Below the pieces are notes generated by a model that was not told the origin of the DNA, did no database searches, and saw nothing but the letters and a program-made list of their open reading frames with translations. Both the position numbers and the translations under genes were made by a program. A stretch of DNA of 42,288 bases from an uncultured Eubacteriales bacterium (GTDB lineage Bacteria > Bacillota > Clostridia > Oscillospirales > Acutalibacteraceae), in contig ONDU01000022.1 of assembly GCA_900316615.1 (NCBI GenBank), forward strand, positions 1 through 42,288, given 5' to 3'. The number at the start of each line of letters is the position of its first letter. Within the stretch, counting starts at the first letter, position 1. This document shows, piece by piece, positions 8,276 through 16,947 of the stretch.

Positions 8276-8355
8276 AACTTTTGGTTATAGCGGCGGCGGC
8301 TCTCTCATAGAATTTATAAAAGTGAATTTTAAATGAAAGGCGGACTTGATAAGAT

Positions 8356-9501
8356 ATGAGAAAATTTATAAGGAAGGTTTTAATACCGATTATTGTCATA
8401 ACGCTTATATTCAGCGGAATACCTGCGGCGGAAGCAGTTTCACCTGATAAAATAACAGCACCGTCCGCAATACTTATTGAGGCGGAAACAGGTAAGGTTC
8501 TCTATGATAAAGACAGTCACCAAATAAGAGCCTGTGCGTCAATAACAAAGGTTATGACAATGATTTTGGTAATGGAAGCTATAGACGACGGCAAGCTGCA
8601 TATGTCGGACAATATAGCGGCAAGTGCCCATGCCGCTTCAATGGGAGGCTCTGACATATGGCTTGAGGAGGGTGAGGTTATGTCCGTACATGACCTTATA
8701 AAAGCAACTATGGTAGCAAGTGCGAATGATGCGGCAGTCGTGCTTGCTGAGGATGTATCGGGAAGTGAGGACGCATTCGTTGCAAAGATGAACGAAAAAG
8801 CCAAAGCTTTAGGTATGAAGGATACCACCTTCAAAAACTGCAACGGACTTGACGAGGAAGGGCATCTTACCTCTGCGTATGATGTTTCCCTTATGTCGAG
8901 GGAGCTTATAAAGCATAAGGAAATATTTGAATTTACAAATATATGGATGGATTATCTGAGAGGAGGAAAAACTCAGATTGTAAACACAAATAAGCTTCTT
9001 AAAAGCTATAAGGGCATAACAGGACTTAAAACAGGAACGACCTCACAGGCAGGAAGCTGTATATCGGCAACAGCGGTGCGAAGCGGACTAAATCTTATAG
9101 CCGTTGTGCTTGGAAGTGCAAGCGGAAAGGAAAGGTTTACCGATGCGGCTTCTCTGCTTGACTACGGCTTTGCAAATTACTGCATATATACTCCGCACTT
9201 TGATGAGGATATACCGGAAATAAACGTAAAAAACGGTATGCAGCCTAAGCTGAGGGCATATGCAAATATTTCGGGAAGCATTGTAACGGAAAAAGGCAAG
9301 GAAAAAGATATTACCTGCAAGCTTGATGTTATTGATGAGGTCACAGCTCCCGTAAACAAGGGGGATAAGGTAGGCTCTCTGACGTTTTATATGGGAAAAA
9401 CAAAGCTGAAGGAATATCCCGTACTGGCAGAGCATATTGTGGATAAAATGGATTTCGGTTCGGTGTTTTCTCTTTTATTCAGATTTTTTGTAAAACTGTA
9501 A
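8356..9501 (+). CDS. Serine-type D-alanyl-D-alanine carboxypeptidase (PBP5/DacF family)
   Basis: 381 aa. N-terminal signal segment (about residues 5-27, ending AEAVS). The three penicillin-binding active-site motifs are in place: SxxK as S62-I-T-K65, SxN as S122-A-N124, and KTG at 225-227. After residue about 280 there is a PBP5 C-terminal beta-rich domain and a final hydrophobic/amphipathic tail (FSLLFRFFVKL) that would anchor it to the membrane. It trims the terminal D-Ala of peptidoglycan stem peptides outside the cell. Ribosome site AAAGGCGG. Monocistronic, closed by a strong shared terminator. Confidence 0.93.
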   Translation: MRKFIRKVLIPIIVITLIFSGIPAAEAVSPDKITAPSAILIEAETGKVLYDKDSHQIRACASITKVMTMILVMEAIDDGKLHMSDNIAASAHAASMGGSDIWLEEGEVMSVHDLIKATMVASANDAAVVLAEDVSGSEDAFVAKMNEKAKALGMKDTTFKNCNGLDEEGHLTSAYDVSLMSRELIKHKEIFEFTNIWMDYLRGGKTQIVNTNKLLKSYKGITGLKTGTTSQAGSCISATAVRSGLNLIAVVLGSASGKERFTDAASLLDYGFANYCIYTPHFDEDIPEINVKNGMQPKLRAYANISGSIVTEKGKEKDITCKLDVIDEVTAPVNKGDKVGSLTFYMGKTKLKEYPVLAEHIVDKMDFGSVFSLLFRFFVKL

Positions 9502-9505
9502 AAAA

Positions 9506-9543
9506 TTCGGGTGCGATAATGCGTAAGCTTTATCGCACCCGAA
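9506..9543. terminator. Bidirectional terminator between convergent genes
   Basis: Perfect 14-bp stem (9506-9519 with 9530-9543, TTCGGGTGCGATAA and its complement) with a ten-base loop. It serves the carboxypeptidase gene (plus) and the rubrerythrin gene (minus). Confidence 0.9.
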
Positions 9544-9557
9544 CTGTATATGTAAAA

Positions 9558-10106
9558 TTATTTGCCGAAATATCTCTTGAGCAAACCGTTAAAGCCTGCA
9601 CCGTGACGAGCTTCGTCCTTTGCCATTTCATGAACTGTATCATGGATAGCATCGAGATTCTGAGCCTTAGCTCTCTTGGCAAGGTCAAATTTGCCCTCGC
9701 ATGCACCCTGTTCTGCGGCAACTCTCATTTCGAGATTTTTCTTTGTGCTGTTTGTAAGAACCTCACCTACAAGCTCAGCGAATTTTGCAGCATGCTCTGC
9801 TTCCTCAAAAGCATACTTTGTGAATGCTGCGGAAATTTCGGGATAACCTTCTCTGTCGGCAACTCTTGCCATAGCAAGGTACATACCAACTTCGGTACAT
9901 TCTCCGTTGAAGTTTGAAACGAGATCATCATAAATATCCTGAGATACGCCTTTAGCAACACCAACCTCATGAACTGTAGCAAAAGTCATTTCGCTTGAGC
10001 TTGCTTCGGTGAATTTGCTTCCGGGAACCTTGCACTGAGGACATCTTTCGGGGGGAGTATCTCCCTCGTGAACATAACCGCATACGGGACAAATCCATTT
10101 TTTCAT
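9558..10106 (-). CDS. Rubredoxin-rubrerythrin (NADH peroxidase type)
   Basis: 182 aa from the ATG at 10106, which follows GGAGG (10114-10119) with good spacing; an upstream ATG overlaps that ribosome site and is rejected. The N-terminal rubredoxin-like iron site is CPVCGY...CPQC (about residues 6-26), and the following four-helix domain carries the diiron ligands ([16 protein letters not shown]). The rubredoxin-first order is that of 'reverse' rubrerythrins, which remove H2O2 in strict anaerobes. Own promoter, single-gene unit. Confidence 0.94.
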   Translation of the reverse strand: MKKWICPVCGYVHEGDTPPERCPQCKVPGSKFTEASSSEMTFATVHEVGVAKGVSQDIYDDLVSNFNGECTEVGMYLAMARVADREGYPEISAAFTKYAFEEAEHAAKFAELVGEVLTNSTKKNLEMRVAAEQGACEGKFDLAKRAKAQNLDAIHDTVHEMAKDEARHGAGFNGLLKRYFGK

Positions 10107-10227
10107 TGTAAATTCCTCCATACTATAAAAATTTTATAAACAATACCGCAGATAAAAAATACCGAAACAGCTCCTGTCTGCGGAAGTTAAAACAAATTAA
10201 AAAATTATAATTTGAACTATGATATAT

Positions 10228-10256
10228 ATAATATCACAAATAATTTAATAAGTAAA
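10228..10256 (-). promoter_or_regulatory. Promoter of the rubrerythrin gene
   Basis: On the minus strand: TTTACT (10251-10256), a 17-bp spacer and TATTAT (10228-10233). It leaves a leader of about 115 nt. No PerR box was recognised. Confidence 0.65.
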
Positions 10257-10336
10257 CCTGTTTTTTTTAGCACAGTGGAGAAATTAAAACGATGTATTTA
10301 GCGATTTTTCATAAACGGCAAATCAGGAGAATATAA

Positions 10337-11251
10337 ATGTCAGTACAGAAGAAGGTGCTGAGTATGTATAAGATTATAAGCCTGAAAAGGATAATGCTGT
10401 GTATTGCGGGTATGGCGGCAGCCGTTATATGCTGTAAGCTGATATTTTCGTCGATGTCACACAATACGGTTCAGACCGCAAGCAATACCGGTAATGACGG
10501 CATTGAACTGCCGATACTTATGTATCACGGAATTTTAAAGGATACAAAGCTACAGGGCGATTACGTCATATCACCTTCTCAGTTTGAGCAGGATTTGAAA
10601 ATGCTCAAAGAAAAGGGCTTTCACACCGTTACAGTAAGCAGCCTGATTGACTATGTTTACAGCGGTAAGCCGATTCCCGAAAAGCCTGTTATGCTGACAT
10701 TTGACGACGGTTACTATAACAATTATCTTTACGCTTACCCTCTTCTTAAAAAATATAAATGCTCAGCCGTAATATCGCCCATAGCCTATTACAGCGAATA
10801 TTATTCAAATTCAGGTGAGAAGCCGAGTGCATCATACTTTCACTGTACATGGCAGCAGCTTAAAGAAATGCAGGAAAGCGGTTTTGCGGAAATTCAGAAC
10901 CACAGCTACAATATGCACAGTCAGAACGGACGACAGGGCATACAGCGAAAGAAAAGCGAGGGGGTTTATGAATATAGGCTGACTGTAAAAGATGATATTC
11001 TGAAATCGCAGAAAATGCTGTACGAAAAGCTCGGTACTTATCCGCAGGCTTTTGTCTATCCGTTCGGTGAGTACAACAGCATATCCGAGGAGCTTTTAAA
11101 GGAGCTTTCTTTTAAGTGTACTATGATTTGCGAGGAAAGAATAAACGTAATAACAAAAAATCCGGATTCCCTCTATAAGCTTGGCAGGTTCCTGAGAAGC
11201 AACAGGCTTACTGCGGAGGAAATGTATACGAAAATCACAAGCCCGCGGTGA
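10337..11251 (+). CDS. Membrane-anchored polysaccharide deacetylase (NodB fold)
   Basis: 304 aa. One N-terminal hydrophobic segment (about residues 18-40) anchors or exports it. The NodB domain starts with PILMYHG near 59; the catalytic/metal motif TFDDG is at 121-125 and the zinc histidines are in NHSYNMHS (H189, H194). This family removes N- or O-acetyl groups from peptidoglycan or surface polysaccharide. The 'YHGI' opening resembles sporulation and cell-wall deacetylases of Clostridia. Substrate not determined. Ribosome site AGGAGA. A family-B repeat separates it from a wall-amidase-like gene. Confidence 0.88.
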   Translation: MSVQKKVLSMYKIISLKRIMLCIAGMAAAVICCKLIFSSMSHNTVQTASNTGNDGIELPILMYHGILKDTKLQGDYVISPSQFEQDLKMLKEKGFHTVTVSSLIDYVYSGKPIPEKPVMLTFDDGYYNNYLYAYPLLKKYKCSAVISPIAYYSEYYSNSGEKPSASYFHCTWQQLKEMQESGFAEIQNHSYNMHSQNGRQGIQRKKSEGVYEYRLTVKDDILKSQKMLYEKLGTYPQAFVYPFGEYNSISEELLKELSFKCTMICEERINVITKNPDSLYKLGRFLRSNRLTAEEMYTKITSPR

Positions 11252-11252
11252 A

Positions 11253-11358
11253 GCTCAGACTGCGATTGCGAACGACAAAAGCATTTGCTTTTGTCAAATT
11301 TCAAGCATTTGCTTGAAATTTCGTTTCGGACGCAGCGTCCGAAACGGTTCGCAATCGC
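11253..11358 (+). repeat. Family-B cruciform repeat, copy 2
   Basis: Closing stem of 12 bp (11262-11273 with 11347-11358). Arms: 11274-11282/11287-11295 (9 bp), 11296-11306/11311-11321 (11 bp) and 11322-11332/11336-11346 (11 bp). Every helix abuts the next, so there is no unpaired base at the four-way junction. The core GCGATTGC/GCAATCGC is shared with copies 1 and 3 while the arm sequences differ. GCTCAG precedes it at 11253-11258. Confidence 0.9.
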
Positions 11359-11408
11359 TGCACACGCCGCAGGCTCGGAAATAATTTTTAAGAGGAGTTG
11401 TCAGTTTT

Positions 11409-11951
11409 ATGCCGTCAGTTTTTATCAGTCCGTCATTTCAGGATTTCAACCCCTATGTTGACGGGGGAAACGAGGAATACTATATGAACCTGATTGCCGA
11501 TGAGCTTATTCCGTACCTGCTCGCAAGCGGTCTTGCGGTGGGCAGAAACGATCCGTCACAGACACTTTCTCAGACAATTGAGAATTCCAATTCGGCAAGT
11601 TATGATTTGCACCTTGCACTGCATTCCAACGCCGCACCTCCCTATATATCGGGAACGCTTACGGGAGCAGATGTTTATTACTATACAACCGGCGTGAAGG
11701 GAAAGCGTGCGGCTGAAATCATAGCGGATAACTACAAGGCGATATATCCGTATCCGAACAAGGTAAAAACAGTGCCTGCAATATCACTTGCGGAGCTTAG
11801 CCGTACAAAAGCTCCTGCTGTACTCATAGAGCTTGCATACCACGACAATCCCGAAGAAGCACAGTGGATAAGGGACAATATAGGAAATATAGCGGAAAAT
11901 CTGGCACTTTCCGTAACGGAATTTTTCGGAGTACCGCTTGCACAGCCCTGA
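11409..11951 (+). CDS. N-acetylmuramoyl-L-alanine amidase-like protein (Amidase_3)
   Basis: 180 aa covering a whole Amidase_3 domain, with no signal peptide. The zinc-ligand Glu (GGNEEYY, E22 or E23), His72 in LALHSNAA and catalytic Glu141 in VLIELAYHDN are visible. The first zinc histidine, normally near the N-terminus (DPGHGG type), is replaced by SPSFQDF, so hydrolase activity is uncertain. Active members of the family cut the bond between muramic acid and the stem peptide. Ribosome site AAGAGGAG. It is about 30 bp before the ilvD promoter. Confidence 0.8.
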   Translation: MPSVFISPSFQDFNPYVDGGNEEYYMNLIADELIPYLLASGLAVGRNDPSQTLSQTIENSNSASYDLHLALHSNAAPPYISGTLTGADVYYYTTGVKGKRAAEIIADNYKAIYPYPNKVKTVPAISLAELSRTKAPAVLIELAYHDNPEEAQWIRDNIGNIAENLALSVTEFFGVPLAQP

Positions 11952-11978
11952 ATGAAAACCGCCGTCTTTCAAAATTTC

Positions 11979-12007
11979 TTGACATAGTATCAAGTTGATT
12001 TTATAAT
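11979..12007 (+). promoter_or_regulatory. Consensus promoter of ilvD
   Basis: TTGACA (11979-11984), a 17-bp spacer and TATAAT (12002-12007): a full match to the sigma-A consensus. The leader is only about 65 nt, too short for a T-box. Confidence 0.93.
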
Positions 12008-12080
12008 AAAATACAGTACAGTCTGTTATTTTAAATATAATTGACAGTATAAGTCAGAATACTTGAAAGGATTGAAAAAA

Positions 12081-13748
12081 ATGAAAAGTGATGCAATAAA
12101 GGAAGGCGTTCAGAACGCACCTCACAGAGTATTGTTTAACTCACTGGGACTTACGGCTGAAGAACAGAGAAGACCTCTTATAGGAATTGTAAGCTCATAC
12201 AATGAGATTGTCCCCGGACATATGAACATAGATAAGATAACCGAGGCAGTAAAATTAGGCGTAGCTATGGCAGGAGGAACACCTATAGTATTTCCTGCAA
12301 TAGCAGTATGTGACGGTATCGCTATGGGACATCAGGGAATGAAGTATTCGCTGGTAACGCGTGACCTTATAGCCGATTCAACAGAATGTATGGCTATGGC
12401 TCACGGATTTGACGCTCTGGTAATGATACCTAACTGTGACAAGAACGTACCCGGTCTGCTTATGGCGGCTGCAAGACTGAATATTCCCTCGATTTTTGTA
12501 AGCGGAGGCCCTATGCTTGCAGGAAACGTAAACGGCTGCAAGGTAAGTCTTTCGGCAGCATACGAGGCTGTAGGAGCTTATGCCGCAGGAAAGATAAACG
12601 ATGAACAGCTTGAGGAATACGAAGAGAAAACCTGTCCTACATGCGGTTCATGTTCGGGTATGTATACGGCAAACTCAATGAACTGTCTTACAGAGGTTCT
12701 CGGAATGGGTCTGCGTGGAAACGGTACAATACCGGCTGTGTATTCCGAAAGAATAAGACTTGCCAAAAAGGCAGGCATGCAGATTATGGAGCTGCTCAGA
12801 AAGAATATACGTCCCAGAGATATTATGACTCAGGAAGCTTTCGAGAATGCTCTTACCATAGATATGGCACTCGGCTGCAGTACAAACAGTATGCTTCATC
12901 TTCCTGCAATCGCACATGAAGCAGGCGTTGACATCAACCTTGACATAGCAAACGAAATCAGCGACAAGGTGCCTAACGTATGTCACCTTGCACCCGCAGG
13001 TCAGCACCATATGGAGGACTTGAACGAGGCTGGCGGAGTTTATGCCGTTATGAAGGAGATAAGCAAGCTTGGTCTTATACATACCGAATGTATGACTGTT
13101 ACGGGAAAAACAGTAGGCGAAAATATTGCCTTTGCCGTTAATAAGAACACTGAGGTTATCCGTCCCGTTGAAAATCCCTACAGCAAGACAGGCGGTATAG
13201 CAGTTCTGAGAGGAAATCTTGCACCCGACTCATGCGTAGTAAAGAGAAGTGCAGTTGCACCCGAAATGCTTGTACACGAAGGACCTGCAAGAGTGTTCGA
13301 CTGCGAAGAGGACGCTATGAATGCTATTATGGAGGATAAAATCAATCCCGGCGATGTGGTTGTAATAAGATATGAAGGTCCTAAGGGTGGTCCCGGTATG
13401 AGAGAAATGCTCAATCCTACTTCTGCAATCGTAGGCAGAGGCTTGGGAAGTACGGTAGCTCTTATCACGGACGGACGTTTTTCGGGAGCTACAAGAGGTG
13501 CTGCAATAGGTCACGTTTCACCTGAAGCAGCTGTAGGCGGCCCTATAGCCCTGGTAAAAGAGGGCGATATAATAGCTATAGATATTATGGCTAATCAGAT
13601 AAATGTAAAGGTATCTGATGAGGAGCTTGCAGCCAGAAGAAAAGAATGGCAGCCCAGAGAACCCAGAGTAAAGACAGGATATCTGGCAAGATATGCTTCT
13701 TTGGTAACGTCAGGAAACACAGGAGCAATTCTTTCGATAGATAAATAA
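12081..13748 (+). CDS. ilvD: Dihydroxy-acid dehydratase
   Basis: 555 aa from the ATG at 12081, which follows GAAAGGA; an in-frame TTG at 12063 lies at that ribosome site and is rejected. Converts dihydroxy-isovalerate and dihydroxy-methylvalerate to the 2-keto acids of valine and isoleucine synthesis. Iron-sulfur cysteines are visible in PNCDKNVPG (near 120) and [18 protein letters not shown] (about 190-207). The C-terminal [11 protein letters not shown] fits the family. It is not next to other ilv/leu genes and ends at a strong terminator, so it is expressed alone from a consensus promoter. Confidence 0.97.
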   Translation: MKSDAIKEGVQNAPHRVLFNSLGLTAEEQRRPLIGIVSSYNEIVPGHMNIDKITEAVKLGVAMAGGTPIVFPAIAVCDGIAMGHQGMKYSLVTRDLIADSTECMAMAHGFDALVMIPNCDKNVPGLLMAAARLNIPSIFVSGGPMLAGNVNGCKVSLSAAYEAVGAYAAGKINDEQLEEYEEKTCPTCGSCSGMYTANSMNCLTEVLGMGLRGNGTIPAVYSERIRLAKKAGMQIMELLRKNIRPRDIMTQEAFENALTIDMALGCSTNSMLHLPAIAHEAGVDINLDIANEISDKVPNVCHLAPAGQHHMEDLNEAGGVYAVMKEISKLGLIHTECMTVTGKTVGENIAFAVNKNTEVIRPVENPYSKTGGIAVLRGNLAPDSCVVKRSAVAPEMLVHEGPARVFDCEEDAMNAIMEDKINPGDVVVIRYEGPKGGPGMREMLNPTSAIVGRGLGSTVALITDGRFSGATRGAAIGHVSPEAAVGGPIALVKEGDIIAIDIMANQINVKVSDEELAARRKEWQPREPRVKTGYLARYASLVTSGNTGAILSIDK

Positions 13749-13766
13749 TTAATAATAACTGCTGTT

Positions 13767-13806
13767 AAAGATGCGGCAGTCCGAAAAACCGGACTGCCGC
13801 ATCTTT
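13767..13806. terminator. Bidirectional terminator after ilvD
   Basis: A 17-bp perfect stem (13767-13783 with 13790-13806), flanked by A and T, between ilvD and the convergent zinc-ribbon gene. Confidence 0.93.
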
Positions 13807-13879
13807 TATATTGAAGTATTGTAAATTTAAGGCTTTTACCTTAACTTTATAAGCTTTGCTTTGTCAGAGTTATGTAATT

Positions 13880-14767
13880 TTATCCGTAATAAACGTCTGT
13901 ATTATCATCGTAGCCGTCATGGTCTTCGTCAACAAAATCATCGGGATAACCGTCACCATCAGAATCAACTATCTCATTTTCGTTATCTGTGGAGGTGTTT
14001 TCGTTCTCGTCAGGTGTTTCCTGAACTTCCGTAGCTTCCTCGGCAGGAGTTTCTTCAGCGGAAGTCTGTTCTTCCGTTGCTTCCTGCTCGGGAGCTTCGG
14101 TAACAGCTTCAACAGTGGCTTCCTCTGTAGCGGTCTGTGTTTCGGGCTGTGTAGGAATAACAAAGGTTGAAGCCTCTGAGGGCTGCTGAGCCTGTGTGGG
14201 AACAACTGCCGTAGGAGCTTCCGTAGGCTGTATTACCGCATTAGTAGGTTTTGTATTATTGTCACCGGATTTGCTGCCGACAGCCTGTCCGATAAACCAT
14301 GCAATACCGCAGAGCAGAAGCACTAAAATCACTACAAGAAATATAATAACAGGCTTGTTTGATTTTGACGATACGTTCTCATATTCGTTATTATCTTCTG
14401 TGTCCTCGTCATAGTCATCGTCATATTTATTAAGGCTTTCCCTGCTGTGAGAAGAAATTTCGTTGCTGACATCTTCGGTATATTCATCTTTACCCGAATT
14501 TTCAGATTCTTTGTCGGCATCCTTTGCATATTCCTTGAAAAGCTGGCTGTAATCCGAGCTGAACTGAGCATCGTACTGCTGAGCCTGAGTAGCTCTGTCG
14601 ATAATTCTGTCAGTTTCTTCTTCCGTGTTCATGTCAAAGTTATCTCCGAACTGAGAAGCATACCTTTCTGCCTGACTGCGTTTTTTAACGGTATCCTCAG
14701 AGGGATAACCGCATACGGGACAAAAATTTTCGTTTTCATAATCATTTCCGCATTTTGTGCATTTCAT
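13880..14767 (-). CDS. Zinc-ribbon membrane protein with acidic, Ca-loop-like C-terminus
   Basis: 295 aa. The N-terminal zinc ribbon CTKCG...CPVCG (residues 3-20) is followed by a charged cytoplasmic region with many D/E, one transmembrane segment (PVIIFLVVILVLLLCGIAWFIG, about 140-161), a long Thr/Glu/Pro-rich stalk (about 170-260), and a C-terminal DSDGDGYPDDF...DEDHDGYDD segment. The last resembles the Asp-rich calcium-binding loops of thrombospondin-type or dockerin-like repeats. Orientation is probably zinc ribbon inside, stalk outside. Function unknown. Last gene of the DUF512-der-plsY cluster. Confidence 0.75.
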   Translation of the reverse strand: MKCTKCGNDYENENFCPVCGYPSEDTVKKRSQAERYASQFGDNFDMNTEEETDRIIDRATQAQQYDAQFSSDYSQLFKEYAKDADKESENSGKDEYTEDVSNEISSHSRESLNKYDDDYDEDTEDNNEYENVSSKSNKPVIIFLVVILVLLLCGIAWFIGQAVGSKSGDNNTKPTNAVIQPTEAPTAVVPTQAQQPSEASTFVIPTQPETQTATEEATVEAVTEAPEQEATEEQTSAEETPAEEATEVQETPDENENTSTDNENEIVDSDGDGYPDDFVDEDHDGYDDNTDVYYG

Positions 14768-14819
14768 ACTTACTGTACCTCCTGAAATATTGTTATATTA
14801 ATTTTAGTTTAATTATTTA

Positions 14820-15539
14820 TTATTTCTTAGCAGTAATTTTTTTCTCCGTACCGTTCATAAGACGCTTTATATTTTCCTTATGCTTAACTATAACACATAA
14901 AGAGATTAAAAGTGTGAATAATGTAGAAATTATCACATAATTAAGGGAATATGCCGTCTCGCTGCCCAAAGTCTGACGGTAATCAACAAAAAACGTAAAT
15001 ATAAATGTAGCTATGGGATAGCAAACCGCTCCTGCAAGCGAGCTTAATGAAATTATTTTTGTTATTATGAATACTGCAAGAAAGGTTATAAGAACAGCAA
15101 GAAAAACACGCCATTCCGAAGCAGCCATAAGTGCCGAAGCCGTAACAACGCCTTTTCCGCCCCTGAAACCGAAATATACAGGGAACATATGACCTAAAAT
15201 ACAGCACAAACCTGCCAGATATTTTCCGCAGCATACTAATTCAGGCGAATGTACGCTGTCACCCATAATTGCAGAAAAGAGAAATCCGCCGATTATTACA
15301 GCGATAACGGCTTTCAGAAAATCGAATACAATTGTAAATATTGCAGGACCTTTTCCCACAGAACGCAGTACATTTGTAAAGCCTGCATTTCCGCTGCCCA
15401 TTTCACGTATATCTTTTTTCTTATTTACTATGTTGGTGATTATTATTGCAAAGTTTATGCTTCCCAGCAAATATCCGATAACGGCAGCAGCAATAATCTG
15501 AAGCCAGCCATGACTTATAAAATTAAAAAAGTTATCCAT
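14820..15539 (-). CDS. plsY: Glycerol-3-phosphate acyltransferase
   Basis: 239 aa integral membrane protein. PlsY signatures: GYLLGSINFA near 22, REMGSGNAGFTNVLR (about 45-59), and HMFPVYFGFRGGKGV (about 117-131) with the glycine-rich phosphate loop. It acylates glycerol 3-phosphate from acyl-phosphate, the first step of phospholipid synthesis. Slightly longer than typical (about 200 aa) because of an extended C-terminus. It follows der by 44 nt on the minus strand. Confidence 0.94.
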   Translation of the reverse strand: MDNFFNFISHGWLQIIAAAVIGYLLGSINFAIIITNIVNKKKDIREMGSGNAGFTNVLRSVGKGPAIFTIVFDFLKAVIAVIIGGFLFSAIMGDSVHSPELVCCGKYLAGLCCILGHMFPVYFGFRGGKGVVTASALMAASEWRVFLAVLITFLAVFIITKIISLSSLAGAVCYPIATFIFTFFVDYRQTLGSETAYSLNYVIISTLFTLLISLCVIVKHKENIKRLMNGTEKKITAKK

Positions 15540-15583
15540 AAAAATTCACCTGAAATCTTTATTTAAAATTTAAAGAGCAGCGG

Positions 15584-16906
15584 TTATTTTTCTCCGCGTT
15601 CTCTTATGACAAAGCGTATAGGAGTTCCCTCAAGTCCGAAAGTATCACGTATTCTGTTTTCAAGATACCTTTGGTAAGAAAAGTGGAAAAGCTCTGCCGA
15701 GTTTACAAAGCATACAAATGTAGGCGGCTTCGTGCCTGCCTGCGTCATATAGAATATTTTCAGTCGTCTTCCTTTATCGGTAGGCGGCTGAACTCTTGCT
15801 GTAGCCTGTGCCAGAACATCATTGAGAGTACCTGTTTTTATTCGCATTGCGTTTGAGTTGGCAACAGCCTTTATCGTTTCAAAGAGCTTGTCAATTCTCT
15901 GTCCTGTTTTTGCGGATATAAATACGAACGGTGCGTAGGACATAAACGAAAAATCTGTTTCGAGCTTCTTCTTAAAGACGTTCATTGTATTGCCGTCTTT
16001 TTCGAGAGCGTCCCACTTGTTTACAGCTATTATGCAGGCTTTTCCTGCCTCGTGAGCAAGACCTGCAACCTTTGAATCCTGTTCGGTAAAGCCCTCCGTA
16101 GCGTCTATCATAATAACGCACACATCGCTGCGTTCTATAGCCATTTTTGCACGGATTATGCTGTATTTTTCGATGGCGTTGTCTACCTTGTTCTTCCTTC
16201 TCATTCCTGCCGTATCGGTAAAGTTGAATACTCCGTAATCGTTTTCAACGGTGGTATCAATGGAGTCCCTTGTAGTGCCTGCTATATTTGATACAATACA
16301 TCTTTCCTCGCCCGTTATGCGGTTTATAAGCGAGCTTTTGCCTACATTTGGTTTTCCGATAACGGCAACGTTTATAATTTCACCGTCATTGTCCTCCCAT
16401 GCACTTTCGGGTATGTGTTCAAAAACAGCCTCCAGCAAATCTCCTGTTCCGTGACCGTGAACAGAGGAAACCTGTATCGGGTCGCCCAGTCCTAAATTGT
16501 AAAATTCGTAAAATTCAGGTTCAGGCTCTCCGATTTTGTCGCACTTGTTTACGCAGAGAACTATAGGCCGTCCGCTTTTTTGCAGCATATTTGCCACTTC
16601 TATATCCGTAGCGACCAGACCGCTTTTCAAATCCGTTACAAGTATTATCACATCGGCTGCATCAATGGCGAGTTCAGCCTGCCGTCTCATCTGTTTCAGG
16701 ATAATGTCGTTTGAATACGGTTCTATGCCGCCTGTATCTATAATATCGGCTGTTTTGTCAAGCCATTCTACTTTTCCGTAAATTCTGTCACGGGTTACGC
16801 CGGGGGAATCATCAACAATGGAAATTCTTTCCCCGACAAGCTTATTGAAAAGCGTGGACTTTCCGACATTAGGACGGCCTACAATAGCTATAACGGGTCT
16901 TGCCAT
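15584..16906 (-). CDS. der: Ribosome-assembly GTPase Der (EngA)
   Basis: 440 aa, the usual length. Two tandem GTPase domains, each with a P-loop (GRPNVGKS near residue 8; GKPNVGKS near 183), and G4 motifs NKCD and NKWD, then the KH-like C-terminal domain. Der acts in late 50S subunit assembly. Ribosome site GGAGG before the ATG. Between the DUF512 protein (41 nt upstream) and plsY, a recurrent Clostridial arrangement. Confidence 0.97.
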   Translation of the reverse strand: MARPVIAIVGRPNVGKSTLFNKLVGERISIVDDSPGVTRDRIYGKVEWLDKTADIIDTGGIEPYSNDIILKQMRRQAELAIDAADVIILVTDLKSGLVATDIEVANMLQKSGRPIVLCVNKCDKIGEPEPEFYEFYNLGLGDPIQVSSVHGHGTGDLLEAVFEHIPESAWEDNDGEIINVAVIGKPNVGKSSLINRITGEERCIVSNIAGTTRDSIDTTVENDYGVFNFTDTAGMRRKNKVDNAIEKYSIIRAKMAIERSDVCVIMIDATEGFTEQDSKVAGLAHEAGKACIIAVNKWDALEKDGNTMNVFKKKLETDFSFMSYAPFVFISAKTGQRIDKLFETIKAVANSNAMRIKTGTLNDVLAQATARVQPPTDKGRRLKIFYMTQAGTKPPTFVCFVNSAELFHFSYQRYLENRIRDTFGLEGTPIRFVIRERGEK

Positions 16907-16947
16907 AAATTAACCTCCTTATTTACACACTAACATATATTTATTAT

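Noticed and set aside
12063..12080. TTG start for ilvD
   Set aside because: It overlaps the ribosome site used by the ATG at 12081.
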